A stretch of DNA of 64,000 bases from Entoloma clypeatum (Eukaryota > Basidiomycota > Agaricomycetes > Agaricales > Entolomataceae), in NCBI GenBank assembly GCA_963565915.1, contig OY751492.1, positions 2,046,001 to 2,110,000 of the forward strand, given 5' to 3'. The translations under genes were made by a program, and so were the position numbers. The notes below the pieces were generated by a model. That model saw only the letters and a list, made by a program, of their open reading frames with translations. It did no database searches and was not told where the DNA came from. The first letter of the stretch is position 1. Every line of letters begins with the position of its first letter. Of this stretch, positions 22,448-33,640 are shown one piece after another.

Positions 22448-23308
22448 TGTGCAGATATTGGAGTTGACCATCGGAACATTCGAGCAGAGAGGAAGGCAGA
22501 GAAAGCGAAGGCGAAGGAGCCGGTTGCAGGTGCGGATGCGGATGCGGCGAATGCGGAGGTGAAGAAGGTCCGGCTGCAGGGGGTTTTCAAGGATATGCCT
22601 GCGAGTTATGAGCAGGGGAAGGAGGATTGCACCTCCTGCTTGAAAGCAGGGGACTTGTGTTTTTGGCCATCGGAGTGAGTTTTTTCTATTTCTTTATATG
22701 CTTTGTTATTAACTTGTTCTTTAGGAATGACAATGCTTTGTCATGCTGGCGGTGCCAGCATTTAAAACAAAGCTGCAGAACGGGAGCGGAAGCGGAGTCG
22801 GAGGTGAAGCGGAGGATGACCAAGGGGGTGAGGGTCGGAAAGGCTAAGGTGGCAGGTGGTGCGACGAAGAACGTGAAGGCGGGATCACCCAAGGGAGAGG
22901 GGACTGCGGAGGGATTGCGGATAGCCGCAGGGTCAGAGGAGCCGGAGTTCATGCCAGAGGGGTTTGGTCCGCCAGAGGTGGTCATAGGCACGGAGGTGGT
23001 GAGAGGGCTTAGGAGCATGATAAGGGAGATGAGGCAGAGTTGAAGGAACTGCGGGAGATCAAGGAGCTTTTGATGGTTATCGCGTGGAGGGAGGATTCGG
23101 AGGCTTCGGAGGAGGGATCCAACGAGGATGAGGATGTGGAGGAGTATCATAGGGTATTTTGGAGGAGTTGGCAAAGGAGGTAGAAGAAGAAGAAGAAAAA
23201 GAAGAAGAAACAAAGAAGCAGAAGCAGATGGAGGAAGCGGAAGAGGAATCCGGATCGGAGTGGAACGAGGAGACGGAGGGGGTATCTAACAAAAAACAGC
23301 GAAAGTAG
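22448..23308 (+). pseudogene. Antisense accessory gene of gypsy-A: Zn2Cys6-like coiled-coil protein (5' truncated, frameshifted)
   Basis: It is on the strand opposite to pol and tail-to-tail with it (stops 46 bases apart). Exon 1 (open from ~22448) has a charged helix (RAERKAEKAKAKE) and the first half-cluster, C-X2-C-X6-C. A 50-base intron (22675-22724, GTGAGT...TTTAG) follows, then the second half C-X2-C-X6-C, with 11 residues between the halves: the spacing of a fungal Zn(II)2Cys6 cluster. Frame breaks follow near 23035 and 23160; an acidic Glu/Lys-rich end (EEAEEESGSEW) closes with NKKQRK and a stop at 23306. Gypsy-B has the same gene nearly intact. Confidence 0.7.
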
Positions 23309-23354
23309 TTTTTTTTGTTAGTATAAAATATTAATAGATTTTCTTTTCTTCTTG

Positions 23355-26300
23355 TTACAAGCGTGATAAGGGGCCTGGCTTAGTTGGTTGAGCAGAGTGG
23401 AAGTCCACTACCGTATCCGCTGTGTGTTCAAGCTCGGATGCGGGTAACCAAGAAAACTCTTCACTGGTGTCTTCATAACCTAACCAGCAGACGAGGTAAA
23501 GGAGTTTGCATCATCGTCTTTTATCAATCTTTGAGTCGATGATTTCTGCAATTTCGTATTCGGTTTCTCCTTCAATCTCGAGTGGAGGCGGAGGAGATTG
23601 TATCCGATTTGGAATCTCGTTAGGAGTTGCTGGTTCGAGCATGGATATGTGGAAGACAGGGTGTATAGCACACATAGTGTCGGGTAGACGGAGTGTAAAG
23701 GAGTGCGTGCCGGGTTGGGCTATGATTTCAAATGGGCCAGCATATTTGTCGGATAACTTTTGGGTGGGTCGTGTGGTGCGGAAGAACTTGGCTTTAACAA
23801 AGACTTCTTGTCCGACGTGGAGCGGAGGAGGCGGAGAATGTCGGACGTCCACAGGGCCTTGATAATGTTGTTGTGCCTCTGCGACAGCAGTCTTTAGTTC
23901 TTGATGTAATTCATCTAAGTCGACGATGTATTGTCGAGCTTTATCGGATGCTAGATCACGTTCCGGATGGAGTGTAATGTCGGGATGATAACCTTTGTTG
24001 GCGAAGAATGGTGATACACCAGTAGTGGCACTTGGAGTGTTGTTGTAAGCGAACTCCGCAAGCAGAAGCAAAGCGGACCAGTTGTCTTGCTGGTAGTTGC
24101 AGAAAATGTGGAGGTATTGTTCGAGTGTCTGGTTGGTGCGTTCGGTTTGACCATCGCCTTTAGGGTGTTATCCAGAAGTGAAGTGAAGTCTCATGTCAAG
24201 GGCTTTTGCAAGAGAGCAGAAAAAGCGGGAGACGAATTCAGGTCCGCGATTGGATGTGACATTTTGTGGAACTCTGTGCTTGGAAAAGACGTGAAGCACG
24301 AAAAGGTTTGCTAGGTCTTCGGATGTGCAATTAATGGTGGTAGGGATGAAGATGCCTTGTTTAGTGAGGCGGTCTACAATGACCAGAATCACATTGGAGC
24401 CAGCGGATGTCGGAAGGGGTTCAATGAAATCCATGGAAATAGAATGCCAGGGACGTTCAGGAATAGGGAGTTGTTTAAGCAGACCGTAGGGTTTATGATG
24501 TTGGGGTTTGGCATGCATACAAGTGGTACATGACTTGCAATACTTTTTGACAAAGTCGTGCATTCCAGGCCAAGTGTATTCTCGTTGGATAAGACTAATA
24601 GTCTTATTTTGACCAGGGTGTCCAGCGAGGATATGGTTGTGCTTATTGCGGAGGATGCGGAGACGGAGGTCGGATGAGTCGGGAACATAGATACGTCCAT
24701 TGTGGAGTAGATAACCTGCTTCATTCACGATCCAGCGTGGATTAGGATTGTCGAGGAAAGAGGTGTAAATGGGATCGGTCAGAAGAGCGGAGAGGATATC
24801 GGAGCGGAGCTGATCCGTATCCATGATGATTGTGGCACAGAGGACGGGTGTATATAACTCTGTTGCGTGAAGTGAAGTGGTGAGCTGTTCTTGTGTGAAG
24901 ATGGGTTTGAAGTTGCTTGGGTTGACGGACGAATAGTCGCTATTTCCCTCTTTAGGGTAGACGTCCCATCGTCTACTTAAAAGATCGGGCTTCGTACCTA
25001 AATGGCCAGGGCGGAAGCGGATGACGAGATTGAACTGGCAGAGGTATTTGGACCAACGAGCTTGTCGACATGATAAAATCTTGGTAGTAGAAAAGTACTC
25101 AAGATTTTTGTGGTCTGTTACGACATTGATCGGAGCAGCGGAGCCTTCAAGGTAGTGACACCAAACCTTGAATGCATTGTGGATCGCTAATAGTTCTTTG
25201 TCGTGGGTGTCATAGTTTAACTCGGGAGGTGTAAAGGTGCGGGAGTGGAAAGCAACCGGATGGATTTCATCGTCGGAGGTGTGGATGGAGAGGATCGCAC
25301 CCAAAGCGTAGTCGGAGGCATCGGTTTCGACGATAATAGGGCTGTTGGGAATCCAATGCGTAAGAACAGGTGCCGTGGTAAAGGCTTTCTTCAAAGTTTT
25401 GAAAGATTCGCGAGCGGAGTCGGAGAAGTGCCATTGTGTGTTTTTGCGGGTGAGTTGAGTGAGCGGAACAGTGATTTCGGAGTAGTAAGGAATGAATCGA
25501 CGATAAAAATTGGCAAAACCTAGGAAAGATTGAATATCTTTGACCTTCCTTGGTTCAGGCCAATCTTGAATAATTTTGACTTTCTTATCCGACATGCGGA
25601 GGCCAGTCGGAGAGAGGATAAAGCCAAGGTATTCAACAGTGTCCGTAGAAAACTCGCATTTGTCTGCGTGCACATATAAACCATATTGTCGGAGGTGTCG
25701 GAGGACTTCGCGGACATGCTTCCGATGCTCGGAGGGAGAGTCAGAGTAGATGAGGATGTCGTCAAGATATATGGTAACATACTTATCAAGCAGGTCGTGG
25801 AAGATGTCATTCATGAAGCGTTGGAAAACGGCTGGGGAGTTGGTGAGTCCAAATGGCATGACAAGCCATTCAAAAGACCCGTAGCGCGTGCGGAAGGCGG
25901 TTTTCCATTCATCTCCTTCCGCTATGTGGACAAGGTGATAGGCATGTCAGAGGTCGAGGGCCATATAAACACTGGCTTTTCCAGCAGTCTGGAGAAGGTC
26001 GGATATGAGCGGAAGTGGATATCGGTCCTTCTTTGAGATTTTGTTAAGACCATGGAAATCGACGCAAAGACGAAGGGAGCCATCCTTTTTACGAACGAAA
26101 AGGACGGGAGCACCGTGCGGAGAGGAAGAGGGTCAGATGAATCCAATGGTGAGGTGTTCATCAATGAATTCATGGAGGGCATTGAGTTCGGTTTGTGAAA
26201 GGGAGTAGATCGGACTGAACGGAGGAGCGGAGCCCTCTTCAAGTTCGATCTTGAGGTCGTAGGGACGGTGTGGTGGAAGAGTGTCTGCTTTTCCTTTACT

Positions 26301-27343
26301 GAAGACATCAGCATAGTCGTGGTATTCCTCGGGTACGTTTGTCAAGTCGGGGGTGTCAGAAGCGGATGCGGAGTGAGCAGAAACGGAGGGAGTCGAAAGG
26401 TGAAGTCGAAAGGATTGTGTACCAGGCAATTTGCATGCCCTCATAAATGCAGCTGCGTTAATGAGTGAAATCTGCGGAGGTACGATCAGAGGTTCCGGAG
26501 GAGGAAGCGTAGCTGTCCTACCTTGGGAGGAGGTCGATGTCGATGTCGGAAACGGCTCTTTTTGCATCTGTGGACGGAAAGTGATACTGCCCAATACCCA
26601 GTCAATCATAGGATTGTGGCGGGTGAGCCAGTTGTATCCAAGAACCACGGAAGAAGCGGAGTCGAGCGGAGTAACATAAAAATCCTGTTCAAAAGATTCA
26701 CCTGAAGGAAAACATATAGGTATTGTTACAACTTGAGTGATAAACACGTTAGAAGAACCATTGAAAAGCTTTAGTTCTAAAGGCGGAATAGCGGAGGTCG
26801 GAAGATCATAAGCAGAGGAAAAGTTATTGTCAATAAAACAGTGGGTAGATCCTGAATCAATAAGTGCTGGGACAGGATCTGAAGAGAAAAAAGAAGATGA
26901 GATATTGATATGTAAAGAGTTCGGATCAGAGAGAGCGGACACGTTAAGTCAGATGGGAGCGGAGGCACGGAGAGAGTCAACGCAGTCCTCAGACCATGCT
27001 TCATGAGGACCACTGCCTAGTTTTTTGACTCGATCTCCTTACCTTTTTCCTTGGCTTGAGTGCCAACTTGGGCGGCTTTCCCTTTAGCCTTGGAAGCGGA
27101 GGAGGTGGACTTGGGACAGTCCTTGACAGCGTGTCCGACGCTACCGCAGAATAAGCAAAGGTTATTATCGAAACGACGTTTGCGTTCTTGATATGTTAGT
27201 TTGCCGTCTTTGCCTAATTTACTGGAGAGGGTGGGTTTCAGAGCGGATGTGGAAGCGGAAGCGGTAGCGGGAGCGGAGGGTTTGGTTGATGATGTTTGTG
27301 CAGTGGATTGGTTCGGAGCGGATGGCGGGACTGGATGTTGCAT
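23355..27343 (-). pseudogene. gypsy-A gag-pol (chromovirus-type Ty3/gypsy), degenerate
   Basis: On the minus strand, in order: gag C-terminus with a CCHC knuckle (CLFCGSVGHAVKDC, within 27017-27343), protease (ALIDSGSTHCF, ~26850), RT (MPFGLTNSPAVF, YLDDILIYSD), RNase H (VETDASDYALGAIL), integrase zinc region (CKSCTTCMHAK), integrase core and a chromodomain-like C-terminus (LLYLVCWLGYE) ending KPGPLSRL at 23355. In-frame TGAs are seen at 26133, 25947 and 23511, all at expected Arg codons, and a TAA at 24166. The second catalytic Asp of integrase is Asn (SNRGPEF, codon 24249-24251). Confidence 0.9.
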
Positions 27344-27417
27344 CTACGAGAACGATGTTGAAGCATCGCGAAAGGCACAGACGAGGGGGAACGGAGTGTG
27401 GAGAGGTCGTGTGGTAA

Positions 27418-28100
27418 TCATGGCCCAGGTAGAGGTGTCAGAGGTGTTGGAATGGAGACTGCACAGACAATGGGGATCTTGTCAGCTTCTGTTGCCCAGT
27501 TGAGTGGTTCGGGGGGTTCCATGGTAGAAGTCTGTGTTGACAAATCCTGACAAGGATTGGTGGAGGTCTGGATTGAGACATTGTGCATGGTAATAGGGTT
27601 TGTCTGGGTGCCAACATCAAGGGTAGGGGCAAATGGGGAGAGCTCAACTGCTGGGCGAAGTGCAGAAATCTCGGCTACCAGGAAATCCCATCGTTTGTGT
27701 TTCCTCATGCCGAGAATCGAAATGGCCTCCTCGTAGTCCTTGTCAAGCATGATTTCGATATCTGTGGTTAAGCCATCGATGCACCCTTGTTCATGTCCCT
27801 CGTTTCGTCCTTTTGTAAGAAGATGTGCTTGGAGTTCAGCCACATAGGTCATAAGGAATGGGTGCTGCTTGGCAAGGTCCTCAATGCGTCGTGAGAGCCT
27901 GGCTTATGGGTGCTTCAGTACTTTCACTGGTAATTTGAGCCTCACCGGCAGTTTTGATGGTGGGAGTGGGTCGTTGGGCATGATGTACGGCGTGGACTAG
28001 GGTAAGGCTGGGGTGGATGTGCGTGGCAACAGCGTGTCGAATGGGGTGTGGAAGGTGGTTGCGGATGGTGTCGAAAGGGAAATGTGAGGGCAGGGGCTAG
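27418..28100 (-). pseudogene. Unidentified protein fragment
   Basis: An open minus-strand frame from 27852 to 27418 (EDLAKQHPFLMTYVAELQAH, DYEEAISILGMRKHKRW, then a Thr/Gln-rich part with VGTQTNP and VSIQTS repeats) connects upstream, with a one-base frame break near 27890, to another open frame (TIKTAGEAQITSESTEAP). It abuts the gypsy-A gag and its 3' end is probably cut by that element. No domain is recognised; the helical N-terminal part and repeated QT motifs make it look like a real host or element protein. Confidence 0.35.
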
Positions 28101-28679
28101 GGCTCGATGTGGCAACAATATTTCGATGCAAATGTTGGTGGGATCAGCAGAAAGTGTCGGCAGGGGTTCTCATGGGTTCTCTAGTCTCCAAATCTTCTAA
28201 ATCTTCTATATCTCGCGGGTAGTAGGCTCTACGGGTGGTTCACAGGTTGAAAGGCTGTGCACGAAAACGAAAAACGCGAAAAAAATGTGATGGTGCCATG
28301 ATGTGGCTGACAGACGTGGTGTCGAGGTGACAGCTGGACCGGTGGGGGTCAAGAGCAGGTGCTCCATGGCAGAAACGGTTGTTCGATGCGAAAAAAGAGC
28401 TGGGCACGAAGGGCGCGAAGGCATGTGACGTGGCTCACAAAAAACGCGAATGCGAAAAAGCAAGACCTGAAAAAATGAGTTGTGAGTATGAATCACACTC
28501 TCATCACCATGTGGAGAGGTGGGAGCGGTCAGGCAGGCTCGGAGTAGGGCTTGATGAGGGCAGGGCAAGGTCGCGGTATGATCACAAGTGCTGTGTCTAC
28601 AACAGCTGGAACGTGCTATATAGTCTATGTCACGTGATCGTGTGGAGTCAGGCCAGAGGCCCTACTCCATCATGTACAT
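28101..28679. other. Spacer, no gene supported
   Basis: A TATATAG on the minus strand near 28617-28622 and a TCACGTGAT (28630-28638) could be promoter elements of the unidentified minus-strand gene. The open frames here have no recognisable protein features. Confidence 0.35.
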
Positions 28680-29665
28680 CGTCGCCACATGATTGCAGCT
28701 GACTGACAAATGCCCTGAGCTTTCCAACAATCAAAGCCAGTGACCGATAGCACCTGAAGAGCATCAACATCCTCAGTGAAAGGCTCCACCTCTATACTGG
28801 TGTCAACATCGAGCTCTTCATCATATTTATCAAGCAGTGCATCTCCACCATCTTTGCCAGGATCCGCATCTTTGCCAGAATCCGCAATGACATCCTTCGT
28901 TGCCACCCCGCCATGAATCTGCACTTTCAATACACGAAGTGCCAGAATTCCCAGTGTCTTCACAAAGTGACATGCCATGGGGTGGACCGTATGCTCAATG
29001 CATCTGGTGTTAACTTCATTAGATAGAGCTCACCAGGATGAGTAAGAATAAATGACAAACCTTTCTTGTATCTCCTTTGCTTTTAGGTCCTTCCCTCAGG
29101 GATCAAGAGTCTTGCAGACATACCGGGTCGCAACATCGTTGACCGGCACATTATTGCCCACAAGCCAACCAAGCTACAAATTGCTTGTCAGACTGGACCA
29201 GTTACACTGATATTGAGAGGTTAATTGCCTTTTTCTCAAACTTGAATTTTTGAGCAACAGCCACTAATTCTTTTCCAATTGTTCCGCCAGTATGTCAACC
29301 CCTTGTGTGAGTGAAAGCGAGCAGATGGCTCTTGACGGTCCAGTTGTAAGGATCATTTGGGGGTGAGTAGATGTATTGGATGCTGATAGATGAGTATGGA
29401 TGGCGCTGTTTTGTTGTCCACCCATCATAGATGACCGAAATCTGAGAGGGCACACTCTGCTTAGGTTAGTGATGAAAGAATCACAAGAAAATGGGAACTC
29501 ACCTCCACAAGATTTCTGTCAATCACATTGAGCTTTTTGGCTTTCTCTGAGACAGCATTCCCAATGCATGTTTGTTTGGGAATATCACTATCTTTAAGCT
29601 TTGGACAGAGGTAAGAACAAAAGTGCCAAAATGATGCACATTCAATGTATCGGAAAGAATAACAG
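28680..29665 (-). pseudogene. hAT transposase remnant (hAT-3), interrupted by gypsy-E
   Basis: Minus-strand pieces in several frames read YLCPKLKDSDIPKQT, VIYDGWTTKQRHPYSSIS, NNVPVNDVATRYVCKTLDP, CIEHTVHPMACHFVKTL and an acidic linker (DEELDVDTSIEVE), the order found in fungal hAT transposases around the first catalytic Asp and the conserved Cys/His region. Frameshifts and stops separate them. The upstream (N-terminal) end stops where the gypsy-E LTR begins (29666) and I do not find its continuation beyond gypsy-E. Confidence 0.7.
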
Positions 29666-30206
29666 TGTTACACTTTTTCACCCTCTTCCTATGCACCTTC
29701 ATGCAACCCTTCGACCCTCGATTCCTATCCGACCCCGTTTCACTTAACTCCGATGACCCTGGGACATGTGTCCCCTCTATCAGCGCTATGACTCGGACAA
29801 TTCCCCTTTTAGCTACATTTTCACTTGTTATCTCTGACTCATGGCCTCAAGGCCTTATCTCTGACTCCTATGCCACAGCCCCTTGAAACATTTATCTAAC
29901 CAATGGCTTATTTAGCTCCTGCGCAGCATCTACTTATTTATAGCCATAGAATAACATATATAAGACTTGTAACCTTAGAGTAGAGGTCCTCAGCTTGACC
30001 TAGGCAATTAACGCTTACCTGTCTTATCTGGAACACTCTCAAACTAAGTGCCTCACAAGGACTTACTCTGCTGAACCGAACCAAGTCGTCCTCTTGAGAA
30101 ACTCGTTGATTGACCAAGTCGACCTATTGAGGGACTTGTTGTGGAACCAGTTTGAACCCACGTGATCTGATCCTTGGACTTGTTGTTGTAGGCTATCGCC
30201 ATAACA
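29666..30206 (+). repeat. Probable gypsy-E 5' LTR
   Basis: TGTTACAC...GCCATAACA, about 541 bp, with ACATATATAAGACTT promoter-like sequence at ~29955. It starts inside the hAT-3 coding remnant and is followed ~300 bases later by gag. No second copy is present in the window, so the ends are inferred from TG/CA and context. Confidence 0.5.
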
Positions 30207-30506
30207 AAAGGTCAAGCTGATCTACGTTGTCAACCCACTGCAGTTTTAGACGCAAAGATTCCTCCCTGACAATCAATCTTTGGAGTCTCATCCGACTCAG
30301 AAGACGAACAGGAGTTCGTTGACGCACCCATTACACCATGACAACTGCCGACACCATACAGAAGAGTAACCTCCTCTTTCGTATCAGTCAACCCCACATC
30401 ACCCTCTTACCTCTCTCCGAGATGAATTCAACCGCCGCCAGCTGTTGCTGTTGCTGCACTCAGACCAAAGACCCCAGACACCCCAGTTAAACCAGCACCT
30501 GTAGAA

Positions 30507-32979
30507 ATGACTTCTCAGGCAAGGGACCCCAGAGAAAGAAATCAAGATCAGCCCGCCGGCGATCTTTAATGGAGACAGAAGAAAACTGTCAGAATTCTTG
30601 TTCAATGCGAACTTATATTTGGAAATGAACGATGATGTTTACAACTCCAATAAAAAGAAGATCCTCTTCACTGTCTCATACATGAAAGGAGGAACTGCGG
30701 GGCCGTGGAAGGAGTCCTGGTACAGGGACATCACCACTGCCGGAGTTACTGTATATCCAAAATATGCGGACTTTATCGAGAAACTGAGGAAGTCATTTTC
30801 CCCGGTTGACAAGGAAGGAGACGCGTTGACCATGATGAAAACGCAGAAGATGGAAGGCATGACAGCTGATGCGTTCATAGAGAAATTCAAACTATGGGTT
30901 TCAGAAAGTCTGATCACAGAGGAACGATCTCTCAAAGACTACTTCATGGAGGCGCTACTCCACGCACTCCGAGACAAGATCTTGGGCCTTGATAAGGTCC
31001 CAGGAACAATTGATGAATGGTACACCACAGCGTCCAGATTGGACAACCAGTGGAGGAGGGCCAAAGCAGTCTCTCAAAGACTTAGACCCAATGGGGGAAA
31101 GAAAAAATTCAAGGTTAATTATAACCCTGCACTTTGAAACATGCACTTCACCCCAGACCCAAACACCATGGACATTGACCGGCTGACCACCGAAGAGAGA
31201 GACGACCACTTTAAAAAAGGATTGTGCTTTGTCTGCCATCAGGCAGGACATCGTGCTGATGCACACAAAGGAGGAAAGACCCCAGTTGCGAACAACATGT
31301 TCAAAAAAGCTTCCGATGCATATGCCCATATCCGAGGCATTTTCAAGGACTTATCAAATGAGGAACAAGACGCCTTAATCTCCGAGATGGAGAAACAGGG
31401 TTTTCAATAAAGCGGCCTGTACTGATGTCAGCTCCTGCTCAGTTTTCAATCTCCTTATCCCCTGTAATTGTAGCCGACATGAATGACAAATCTTTTTCGA
31501 TCCCCATTTCAATGTCAGGAGAAGGAGAAAGCATTGATGAAAGACTAAAGATAAACGCTCTGATAGACTCAGGAGCAGGAGGAACCTTCCTGGATCAGAA
31601 GTTTGCCACAGCCAACCAAATGGAGCTTATTCCGTTACTAAAGCCCATTCACGTGTTCAATGTGGATGGAACAAAGAATAAAGAAGGAACGATCACCCAT
31701 TGCACATGGAAGAAGATCTGGATTGATGACAAAGAACTCGACATCAGATTCTTGGTCACCAGATTTGGAAAGGAAACCGCCATTTTGGGGTTACCATGGT
31801 TGAAACAATACAACCCAAAGATTGATTGGGAAAAAGGAACCTTGGATATTGAAACTATCAGGTTCAAGAAGACCCTAGCAGGAGTCATGAGGAAGAAATC
31901 TGATTAGCTCTTGGCGTCAAAAGACAAGAAACCCATTGCAATTGCAGCATGGATGAAAGGAAGACCTAAACAAAGGATCTTTGCAACAATAGAAGAAATT
32001 GATGATGAAGAGACCCTTAAACCAAAAAAGGAGGCTCTACTGGCAAATGGACCTATCTTGAAAAAGATAGATGAAGAATCAGACGATGACCTCGACCTAT
32101 TCAGGACATATGTCACAATGAATGAACCCATTGAGGATATTTGGATCCAAGCCAAAACCTCAATCTCCCGGAAACTCTCACACAATATGGACACCACAGA
32201 CAAACCAAAGAAAGAACTACCAGAACGATACGGTCAGTATCAGAAGGTGTTTGAGAAAATGGCATCCAAGAGATTACCAGAACACAAACCATGGGACCAC
32301 GCAATCAACTTGAAACCAGACTTCACCCCGAAAGACTGTAAGGTTTATCCTTTGTCACCGGAAGAACAGACAAAATTGGACGAATTCCTTGATGAGAACC
32401 TTCAAAAGGGGTACATCAGACCTTCGAAATCACCAATGGTATCACCCTTTTTCTTCATGGCTAAAAAGGACTCAGATAAACTCAGACCATGTCAGGACTA
32501 TTGGCGATTGAATGAAGGAACAGTGAAGAACGCATACCCGTTGCCCCTGGTAGGAGATCTACTGGACAAACTAAAAGGTGCAAAGGTCTTTACTAAACTG
32601 GACATGCATTGGGGATACAACAATGTACGGATCAAACCTGGCGATGAATGGAAGGCTGCATTCAAGTCGAGGATTGTATGAACCCTTGGTTGCCTTCTTT
32701 GGACTGGCAGGCATGCCACCCACCTTTCAGGCGATGATGAACAAAATCTTCAAAGAAGAACTTGAAGAAGGATGGTTGCTCATTTATTTGGACAACATCT
32801 TCATATTCTCAGTCAATGATGAAGACAATACCGAACGGATGCTCCACATACTCAGAAAGATGATAGAGAATGACCTCTATCTCAACCTGGAAAAATGCGA
32901 ATTTGGAGTCAGGCAGTGTGAATACCTTGGACTCATTATCAAAGAAAACGAAATCGTGATGGACCCCGTTAAGTTATAA
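30507..32979 (+). pseudogene. gypsy-E gag-protease-RT, 3' truncated
   Basis: Gag (FNGDRRKLSEFLFNANLYLE onward, with a probable frame break near 30540) leads to a degenerate knuckle CFVCHQAGHRADAH, where the last Cys is His. Protease follows (ALIDSGAGGTFLD, from 31425), then RT from ~31911 with a frameshift near 32670. The RT active site reads YLDNIFIF instead of YLDD. Sequence ends after the RT palm (MDPVKL, 32979): RNase H, integrase and 3' LTR are missing. Confidence 0.88.
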
Positions 32980-33640
32980 CCATTTATGACTCAAATACAG
33001 TAGGTTGAAAGCAAAAGAATAAAGAGAGAGCACATGAAATGCTCACCTTCTAGAAATCGGGACATATTGCCGAATTTCCAATATATTTGCACAGATCAGA
33101 TGAGCCGGTTGATAGGAGGTAAACAAAAGAGCAATGGATGAGTTGTGAAGAGACCGCAAACATGCAGGACATATGTAGGTCACCAGAATGTTCAATGTTC
33201 AATGTTCAACGTTGAAACATTGACAAGCAATGAGAGACTCAAACAAGGCATACCACAAATTCAACAAAGTCAGGTGCTATTGATATTCAAACTCCGCGAA
33301 ACCTGGTGCCTATTCTCTTAAATTGCCTCCCCCCTCCACAAACACATGAACAACTGCTTGCAACCCAACCCGATACTCCCATTTCTGATGAGAACACCCA
33401 GATTGCTATCACCACGCATGTATCCCCCCCTTTATCGCTTTTTCTTATTATTGAATCTGATGATTTTTCGCTTAGATTATCAACAAGTACCTCGACGCAC
33501 TTGCACGCCCCGTTCAAAATCTCATGGCAAATTTGGCAGGAGGTAAGGGCTTCCAACTGTCCAAATGCAGGCTACTGAACATATATAAAAGCTAGTTGTT
33601 CTTTTCCTTGAATGGCGGCAGGACACTCATGGGACGCCAA
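32980..33640. other. Spacer between gypsy-E and hAT-4
   Basis: AT-rich, with a short reiterated TTCAATGTTCAATGTTCAACGTTGAA stretch near 33190-33215 (a small direct and inverted repeat). No gene is supported. Confidence 0.4.

Noticed and set aside
22700..23300. CRISPR-like or satellite array suggested by many CGGAG repeats
   Set aside because: The repeats are irregular and reflect Glu/Lys/Arg-rich codons and the CGGAG-rich style of these gypsy elements; there are no regular spacers.
23370..23450. tRNA-like sequence with an apparent A-box (TGGCTTAGTTGG) and B-box-like GTTCAAGCTC
   Set aside because: It is the reverse complement of the gypsy-A pol C-terminus (LPASELEH...KPGP), and the homologous gypsy-B region codes without any tRNA form. 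No cloverleaf could be drawn.
28206..28568. 120-residue minus-strand ORF
   Set aside because: Cys/His/Ser-rich with no domain, overlapping other open frames; probably chance.
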